A stretch of DNA of 47,983 nt from Tetragenococcus muriaticus DSM 15685 (GTDB taxonomy: Bacteria > Bacillota > Bacilli > Lactobacillales > Enterococcaceae), in NCBI RefSeq assembly GCF_000423785.1, contig NZ_AUIQ01000012.1:1-47983 (forward strand), given 5' to 3'. A program made the translations under genes and the position numbers. This document shows, one piece after another, positions 43,070 through 47,983 of this stretch. The first letter of the stretch is position 1. Each line of letters opens with the position of its first letter. The notes beneath the pieces are model-generated. The model was not told where the DNA came from, ran no database searches, and saw nothing but the letters and a program-made list of their open reading frames with translations.

Positions 43070-43287
43070 TCTTCTTCCTCTTCAAACGGTACTTCTTTTT
43101 CTTCTTCTGTCATCATTTTTGTTAATGTTTTTTCTGCTTTAGACAGAGTTTCCTTGCATTGTTTACTTAGCTCCATCCCTTTTTGAAAAGAATCTAAAGC
43201 TTCTTCTAAAGAAACGTCCCCTTGTTCCAAGCGGGTCACAATTTTTTCTAATTCTTCTAAAGATTCTTCAAATGTTGCCTCTGTCAT
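43066..43287 (-). CDS. xseB: Exodeoxyribonuclease VII small subunit
   Basis: A 73-residue helical protein ([47 protein letters not shown]) typical of XseB, which with XseA forms exonuclease VII for single-strand DNA. The start at 43287 has AAGGAGG six bases upstream; the frame's earlier codons are in the end of xseA. It overlaps xseA by 20 bases and ispA by four. The acidic tail ([13 protein letters not shown]) is normal. Confidence 0.95.
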   Translation of the reverse strand: MTEATFEESLEELEKIVTRLEQGDVSLEEALDSFQKGMELSKQCKETLSKAEKTLTKMMTEEEKEVPFEEEEE

Positions 43288-44614
43288 CTTCATCCTCCTT
43301 AACATCTGTTACTTTTGTTTGGACTTGTCCATCTTTATAATGTACTTGTAGTGTATCGTTTTGCGATAATTCTTGCACAGATTTTATGACTTTTTCTTGC
43401 TTAGTTGTGTAACTATATCCTCTTCCCATCACTTTTAGAGGACTTAACAAATCTAAAGCGTGCACCATCTGTTCAAAAGATTGTCGTTTTTTACTCATCG
43501 CTTGTTGAGCTTGATTTTTTAATTGTTCTTGTAAATAGTCCACTTCTTGTTTTTTTTCTTTTACTTTTGTTGTAGGAGCTGACTGATACAAACGAGATGC
43601 TATTTGTGTATAAGCTTTTTGTTTTTCATAAACTATACGTTGTAGTATTTGATTTATCCGTTGATTCAACTGATCCAACTTGATGGATTGTGCTTCATAC
43701 AAACGCTCCGGTTGACGAAAAATATAAGAATTTTGTATTCTTTCAAAACGCTCCTGTTTTCGCTGAATCTGTCGAGTATATGCTTGTTGTAAGCGAGCTT
43801 GTTTTTCTTCAATTCGCATAATTTCTTCTGTTAAAACTGGTACAGCTAATTCAGCAGCAGCCGTCGGGGTTGCGGCACGAACATCTGCCACCAGATCCGC
43901 AATTGTTGTATCTGTTTCATGCCCAACAGAAGAAATCACAGGAATATTACATGCAACAATAGCCCTAGCGACACGTTCTTCATTAAATGGCCACAAATCC
44001 TCGATTGATCCTCCACCACGGCCAATAATCACAGCGTCGAAATTTTCTTCTTTTTCTACGCGTTGAATATTTCTAACAACATCATCTGCTGCCTTTTCAC
44101 CTTGAACAACAGTTGGAAATAAGACAACTTGAGCAATAGGATATCTTCTTTTAGTTGTCGTAATAATATCTCGAATGACAGCGCCACTAGGGCTCGTCAA
44201 AACAGCAATTTTTTTAGGAAACTTAGGCAATGCCTTTTTCGGTAAATGAAATAAGCCTTCATTTTCTAACTTTTTTTTCAACTGTTCGTATGCTTGATAT
44301 AAAGCTCCAATGCCATCAGGTTCCATTTGGTCAATATAAATCTGATAATTTCCAGTTGTTTCATAAATTGAAATACGGCCTACCACCATAACCTTCATTC
44401 CTTCTTCTGGTTGAAAATTTAATTTACGGAAGGCATTTTTAAACATTACCGCTGAAATTTTTGCTTGATCATCTTTGATACTAAAATATTGGTGGTTGGG
44501 ACGTAAACGAAAATTTGATATTTCTCCTGTTAAAAATACTTTTTCTAAATATGGATCCGCATCAAATTTTCTTTTTATATACTTAGTAAGTGCACTGACA
44601 GTTAAATATTCCAT
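43268..44614 (-). CDS. xseA: Exodeoxyribonuclease VII large subunit
   Basis: A 448-residue subunit. The N-terminal OB fold is at about 1-105 ([33 protein letters not shown]), and the catalytic core at about 125-310 includes [49 protein letters not shown] and [30 protein letters not shown] long basic coiled coil follows. The start ATG at 44614 follows AGGAG. It lies two bases after folD, on the same transcript. Confidence 0.96.
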   Translation of the reverse strand: MEYLTVSALTKYIKRKFDADPYLEKVFLTGEISNFRLRPNHQYFSIKDDQAKISAVMFKNAFRKLNFQPEEGMKVMVVGRISIYETTGNYQIYIDQMEPDGIGALYQAYEQLKKKLENEGLFHLPKKALPKFPKKIAVLTSPSGAVIRDIITTTKRRYPIAQVVLFPTVVQGEKAADDVVRNIQRVEKEENFDAVIIGRGGGSIEDLWPFNEERVARAIVACNIPVISSVGHETDTTIADLVADVRAATPTAAAELAVPVLTEEIMRIEEKQARLQQAYTRQIQRKQERFERIQNSYIFRQPERLYEAQSIKLDQLNQRINQILQRIVYEKQKAYTQIASRLYQSAPTTKVKEKKQEVDYLQEQLKNQAQQAMSKKRQSFEQMVHALDLLSPLKVMGRGYSYTTKQEKVIKSVQELSQNDTLQVHYKDGQVQTKVTDVKEDEDDRGNI

Positions 44615-44616
44615 CG

Positions 44617-45468
44617 TTAATTAAACTCCTGACGTTTACAAGCTTCAATCGTTTGCTGCATCAGCATGGTAATCGTCATTGGACCCACTCCTTTAGGGAC
44701 AGGAGTAATAAAACTAGCTTTGGGCTCTACTTCAACAAAATTCACATCCCCAATTCGTTTGCCGTTTTCATCACGGTTCATCCCCACATCGATCACTACT
44801 GCTCCTTCTTTCACAAAATCTTTCGTAACAAAGTTACCCTTGCCCACTGCAGATACGATCACATCTGCTTGTTTAGCTAAAGCTGGCAAATCTTTGGTAT
44901 GGGAATGAGCCATCGTTACAGTGGCGTTTTTAGCTAGTAACAATTGAGCCATTGGCTTGCCGACAATGTTACTGCGACCAATAACGATCGCGTGTTTCCC
45001 CTCTAAATGAATTTCATATGCTTCAAACATTTTCATAATACCATAAGGGGTGCATGGTAATGTTTGCGGTTGCCCTAGCAAAAGTTTTCCCATATTCATC
45101 GGATGAAACCCATCTACATCTTTTTTAGGATCAATAGCAAGTAATACTTTTTCTTCATCAATATGGCCTGGTAATGGTAACTGTACTAAAATTCCATGGT
45201 AATTAGGATCGTTATTATACTTTTCTATTTCCGCTAATAATTTTTCTTCACTAATATCTGAAGGATAATTTTCCACAGTTGATTGAATCCCAATTTTTTG
45301 CGATGCAATTTCCTTATTTTTTATATAAGTTTTACTTGCTGGATCATCTCCTACTAAAAAAACAACTAACCCAGGAAAGACTCCTTGTTTTTTTAATACA
45401 TCAACTTCTAGACGCATCTGTTCTTGCAAATTATCTGCTAATTCTCTACCGTTAATTAATTGCGCCAT
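44617..45468 (-). CDS. folD: FolD, methylene-THF dehydrogenase/cyclohydrolase
   Basis: A 283-residue bifunctional enzyme that interconverts methylene-, methenyl- and 10-formyl-tetrahydrofolate using NADP+. Motifs are YIKNKEIASQKIGI (catalytic Lys), GILVQLPLPGHIDEEKVLLAIDPKKDVDGFHPMNMGKL, the Rossmann VIGRSNIVGKPMAQLLL and MNRDENGKRIGDVNF. GGGGAG precedes the ATG. Normal length. Upstream is nusB with a 72-base gap, in the usual order. Confidence 0.97.
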   Translation of the reverse strand: MAQLINGRELADNLQEQMRLEVDVLKKQGVFPGLVVFLVGDDPASKTYIKNKEIASQKIGIQSTVENYPSDISEEKLLAEIEKYNNDPNYHGILVQLPLPGHIDEEKVLLAIDPKKDVDGFHPMNMGKLLLGQPQTLPCTPYGIMKMFEAYEIHLEGKHAIVIGRSNIVGKPMAQLLLAKNATVTMAHSHTKDLPALAKQADVIVSAVGKGNFVTKDFVKEGAVVIDVGMNRDENGKRIGDVNFVEVEPKASFITPVPKGVGPMTITMLMQQTIEACKRQEFN

Positions 45469-45540
45469 TTACACATCACTCCCCATATTATTTGTTTATT
45501 TTAGCACAACTTTTTCTTTTCAACAAAAGAAGCTAGCTGT

Positions 45541-45987
45541 TTAGCTAGCTTCCATCTCTGTATTTACAGTCGATAAAATACCATTAATAAATTTACGTGA
45601 TTGTTCATCGCTAAATGTTTTGGCTAATTCAACAGATTCATTTAATGCCACTTTGTTAGGAACATCTTCTACATACAACATTTCATATAATCCAATGCGT
45701 AAAATAATGACATCGATTTTGGCTAGCCTTTCAAAACGCCAGCCCTTACGCAGATGTTGTTCAATTTTTTCATCAAGTACTGCTTTTTTATCACAGACGC
45801 CAGTAACTAGAAAATCTAAATACTCAGGAACAAAATGCTCTTGTTCATCATCCACCATTTCATCTTGTTCTAATTCCAATGCAGCAGTAATCGCATTTGT
45901 TTTTTCCAGTGCCTGGTTTACGTCTAGGGGAAACAAAGCTTGCACTGCTTTTTTTCGAATTTCATGTCTTGCTAGTTCTTTACTCAT
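45541..45987 (-). CDS. nusB: Transcription antitermination factor NusB
   Basis: A 148-residue all-helical protein that binds rRNA boxA with NusE. Typical are the basic N-terminus SKELARHEIRKKAVQALFPLDVNQ and the C-terminal part (RLAKIDVIILRIGLYEMLYVEDVPNKVALNESVELAKTFSDEQSRKFINGILST). The frame opens at 46008; the ATG at 45987 has GAGG six bases upstream and matches the family. The start lies within the last bases of the asp23 gene (overlap of eight bases), so translation is coupled. Confidence 0.95.
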   Translation of the reverse strand: MSKELARHEIRKKAVQALFPLDVNQALEKTNAITAALELEQDEMVDDEQEHFVPEYLDFLVTGVCDKKAVLDEKIEQHLRKGWRFERLAKIDVIILRIGLYEMLYVEDVPNKVALNESVELAKTFSDEQSRKFINGILSTVNTEMEAS

Positions 45988-46405
45988 TTTCTTCCTCATC
46001 ATTTTCAAAAAAATCTTCTACATTCAATTGCTCCGTTTTTTCTGGAACCACTGCTACTACATGAATATTGACTTCAGCAAGTTCAACGTCTGTCATGAAT
46101 AAGACCTGTTCTTTTACTCGGTTCTGTATATCCATTGCAACTTTAGGCACAGAAACGCCATATTTCATATAAGTATAAATATCTACTTTAATTCCATCTT
46201 CATCCATAGTTAAGTAAACACCTTTACCATAAGTAGAGCGTCCTAGTAATTCTGTTACGCCATTGGCAAAGTTTCCTTGCATGCGATAAACCCCTTCAAC
46301 GTTTGAAGCAGCGATCCCGATAATTACTTCAATCACTTCAGGAGCAATCACAATTTCTCCTAATTCCTGATTTGCATCCAAAACAAAATTTTTTTCATCA
46401 GCCAT
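45980..46405 (-). CDS. Asp23/Gls24-family envelope stress protein (YqhY-like)
   Basis: A 141-residue protein of the Asp23 (DUF322) family. Its core runs ELGEIVIAPEVIEVIIGIAASNVEGVYRMQG, GVYLTMDEDGIKVDIYTYMKYGVSVPKVAMDIQNRVKEQVLFMTDVELAEVNIHVVAVVPE. Homologues affect wall and fatty-acid stress; in Bacillus YqhY relates to acetyl-CoA carboxylase. It precedes nusB, as in Bacillus. In related genomes an efp gene often lies between it and the peptidase gene; none is present in the 101 bases here. Confidence 0.92.
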   Translation of the reverse strand: MADEKNFVLDANQELGEIVIAPEVIEVIIGIAASNVEGVYRMQGNFANGVTELLGRSTYGKGVYLTMDEDGIKVDIYTYMKYGVSVPKVAMDIQNRVKEQVLFMTDVELAEVNIHVVAVVPEKTEQLNVEDFFENDEEENE

Positions 46406-46506
46406 TTAGATTCCTCCATTTTAGGACTATCTTGTAGTCTTTATTCTATCATTTCATTGGTAGATAAGCCACGCTAACACTCATTAATCATCAAAGCTTG
46501 ATAAAA

Positions 46507-47571
46507 TTATAAGATAATCAATTCTTTAGGAGAATGCGTTAGTACTTCATTACCAACAGAAGTAATTAATAAATCATCCTCAATTCTGACACCACCAGTT
46601 TCTGGTAGATAAATACCAGGTTCATCCGTAATAACATTACCAGATACAAATGTTTTATCGGCACGTGAAGAAACGTTTGGTCCCTCATGAATATCTAAGC
46701 CAATACCATGTCCTGTTGAGTGTCCAAAAGCTTCTCCATAACCAAATGAAGTAATATAATCGCGAGCCACAGCATCCAATTCGATCCCGCTGACTCCCGG
46801 TTGGGCTGCTTCAATCACTTTTAATTGCGCATCGAGTACAATTTGATAAATTTCTTTCATTTTTTCTCCAGGGTCACCAATGGCAAAGGTGCGTGTCATA
46901 TCCGACACATAGCCATCATAGTAACATCCAAAATCTAGTGTAATGATGTCGCCTTGTTCAATTCTTTTTTGGCTAGCCACACCATGTGGCATAGCTGCGC
47001 GCGCTCCAGAAGCTACGATTGTTTCAAAAGAAACGCCACTAGCACCCAACGAACGCATGAAAAAATCTAACTGATTGGCCACTTCGATTTCAGTCATTCC
47101 CGGTTTAATCATCTTCAGAATATGATCAAATCCTTGATCAGCAATATTGCAAGCTTGTTGAATAGCTTCAATTTCTTTTTCTTCTTTTACCTCTCGTAAA
47201 CCTTCTAAAAGACCAGAAATTGGTACTAAGTTAGTCGTTGTCATTAGTTCCTTTAGCAAGCCATACTCTGAAAAAGTAATATAATCTTCCTCAAAGGCAA
47301 GCGTATTTACTTGTGTGTGTTGTACAAGCTCAGCTACTGTCGCAAAAATACTTCCACTATTTTTTACAATTTCAAAATCTTGCGCTTGTTTTGCAGCTTG
47401 TTGAGTGTAACGAAAATCCGTAACAAAGAAAGCTTGTTCATTTGTTACAACAGCTAACCCCGTTGTTCCAGTAAAATTAGTAAAATAGCGTAAATTATAA
47501 GGGCTCGTAATTAAAAAAGCGTCCAAATTTTCTTGTTTCATTTTTTCTCGCAAACGACTAATCCTCGTCAT
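46507..47571 (-). CDS. M24-family Xaa-Pro peptidase
   Basis: A 354-residue creatinase-fold aminopeptidase (YqhT/PepQ type). The N-terminal domain (1-130) binds partner subunits; the metal ligands are Asp in DFGCYYDGYVSD, Asp in SDMTRTF, His in GHSTGHGIGLDIHEGP, Glu in TDEPGIY and Glu in GVRIEDD. It cleaves X-Pro peptides with two metal ions. AAGGAA precedes the ATG. It is the first gene of the operon after the right IS end and so probably carries the native promoter of the run. Assignment to PepQ or PepP is not certain. Confidence 0.93.
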   Translation of the reverse strand: MTRISRLREKMKQENLDAFLITSPYNLRYFTNFTGTTGLAVVTNEQAFFVTDFRYTQQAAKQAQDFEIVKNSGSIFATVAELVQHTQVNTLAFEEDYITFSEYGLLKELMTTTNLVPISGLLEGLREVKEEKEIEAIQQACNIADQGFDHILKMIKPGMTEIEVANQLDFFMRSLGASGVSFETIVASGARAAMPHGVASQKRIEQGDIITLDFGCYYDGYVSDMTRTFAIGDPGEKMKEIYQIVLDAQLKVIEAAQPGVSGIELDAVARDYITSFGYGEAFGHSTGHGIGLDIHEGPNVSSRADKTFVSGNVITDEPGIYLPETGGVRIEDDLLITSVGNEVLTHSPKELIIL

Positions 47572-47662
47572 ACTTCATTTCCTTCTTTCCGTATAAGTTC
47601 TTTTTTATTATAGCAGACTTCATTGCTAAGTTAAACGAAGGAAATCTTTTGTATGTGTCAAG

Positions 47663-47983
47663 TTTATTGAGGTTGAATAAAAAAACCGTCTTTTGGGCAG
47701 ACACGAAGTTATTTTTCAACCTCACTTTCGTTCGGTTCGCCCTCATCATCTCTAACAAAAACAAGTTTTTATTAGAGATAATTCGGGGTCATTATTAATT
47801 GATTTAGTCCTTTGGCGAATTGGCCTAAAGGTGCACTTTTCGCTTTTCCTTCGCCCATTTGCCCTTTAAACGCACCTTCATGAGCTTGAAAGTTAGGTTT
47901 TTTCTGTACCCAACGTTTCATAGCTTGCCAACGCTTTTCTTGAGCGACCACGTCGTCCGGAAGGGCTTCGTATTGATTCAACC
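47663..47983 (-). mobile_element. ISLre2-family insertion sequence, 3' end (runs off right edge)
   Basis: The downstream end of an insertion sequence lying in the same orientation as the left copy. Read inward from the outer base, TTTATTGAGGTT (47663-47674) is followed by GAATAAAAAAACCG and GGGCAGACA, matching the blocks at 394-340 of the left copy in order. A 9-base subterminal inverted repeat, GAGGTTGAA (47669-47677) and TTCAACCTC (47715-47723), lies between it and the transposase stop. The family and the terminal match are read from the sequence; that both copies are the same element is inferred. Confidence 0.7.
47772..47983 (-). CDS. ISLre2-type transposase, C-terminal 69 residues
   Basis: An open frame runs in from the right edge to a TAA at 47772-47774, giving the last 69 or so residues. 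The visible part is rich in Gln, Lys and Trp (LPDDVVAQEKRWQAMKRWVQ), then EGAFKGQMGEGKAKSAPLGQ, then LIMTPNYL. Because it is the end of a transposase lying before a matching terminal repeat, and has the opposite half of the protein seen at the left edge, I assign it to the ISLre2 element. The sequence of this C-terminal part alone would not prove the family. It continues past the edge. Confidence 0.6.
   Translation of the reverse strand, partial: LNQYEALPDDVVAQEKRWQAMKRWVQKKPNFQAHEGAFKGQMGEGKAKSAPLGQFAKGLNQLIMTPNYL

Noticed and set aside
47558..47764. Minus-strand frame of 68 residues at the right end
   Set aside because: It crosses the IS terminal repeat and the start of the peptidase gene, has low-complexity Lys-rich content and no matching family pattern.
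1..47983. CRISPR arrays, tRNA or rRNA genes, prophage genes
   Set aside because: No regularly spaced long direct repeats and no recognisable tRNA cloverleaf, rRNA or phage structural genes were seen on reading.

Overview
The window is AT-rich Gram-positive DNA whose gene order and protein sequences point to the Enterococcaceae (an Enterococcus or Tetragenococcus-like lactic acid bacterium). The main evidence is the division and cell-wall cluster, an EfaR-type manganese regulator, a copY-copZ pair with a canonical cop box, a tagO-yihY-map group and a DUF3397 gene before mraZ. The genus is an inference; nothing here fixes it. There are no rRNA or tRNA genes and no CRISPR array.

Both edges lie inside what look like copies of one ISLre2-family insertion sequence in the same orientation. 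The left edge holds the N-terminal end of a transposase and its outer end; the right edge holds the C-terminal end of a transposase and the opposite end, and the two ends share terminal sequence. The segment may therefore be a contig or region bounded by repeats.

Layout. 0.4-3.2 kb: a redox/electrophile-response group (MerR with an AdhR-like Cys52, carboxymuconolactone decarboxylase-like protein, cupin, flavodoxin, LysR). 3.5-4.5 kb: a stand-alone D-Ala-D-Ala ligase. 4.6-10.6 kb: an unusual ABC-class ATPase (COG3044), CsbD, ffh-ylxM, an aminotransferase and an orphan Phd-like protein. 10.8-11.5 kb: copZ-copY. 11.6-14.4 kb: tagO, yihY, map. 14.6-19.6 kb: flavodoxin, TetR, M29 aminopeptidase, EfaR and zwf. 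19.7-37.2 kb: the dcw cluster on the minus strand, in transcription order mraZ, rsmH, ftsL, ftsI/pbp2X, mraY, murD, murG, divIB, ftsA, ftsZ, ylmE, sepF, ylmG, ylmH, divIVA, then a T-box and ileS. 37.3-39.0 kb: DUF3397, corA and a 38-residue DUF4044 gene. 39.0-47.6 kb: a minus-strand housekeeping run, in transcription order pepQ-like, asp23, nusB, folD, xseA, xseB, ispA, tlyA, argR, recN.

How it works together: the dcw genes make and flip peptidoglycan precursors (MraY, MurD, MurG), build the Z ring (FtsZ, FtsA, SepF) and assemble the septal synthase (FtsL, DivIB, PBP2X). MraZ-type repeats precede mraZ. The least ordinary observations are two dcw genes (divIB and ylmG) whose reading frames seem to begin at AUC behind strong Shine-Dalgarno sequences, and a decayed PASTA-like tail directly after the pbp2X stop codon. 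I did not find a clearly new multigene system; the best candidates for undescribed function are the COG3044 ATPase and the orphan Phd-like protein.
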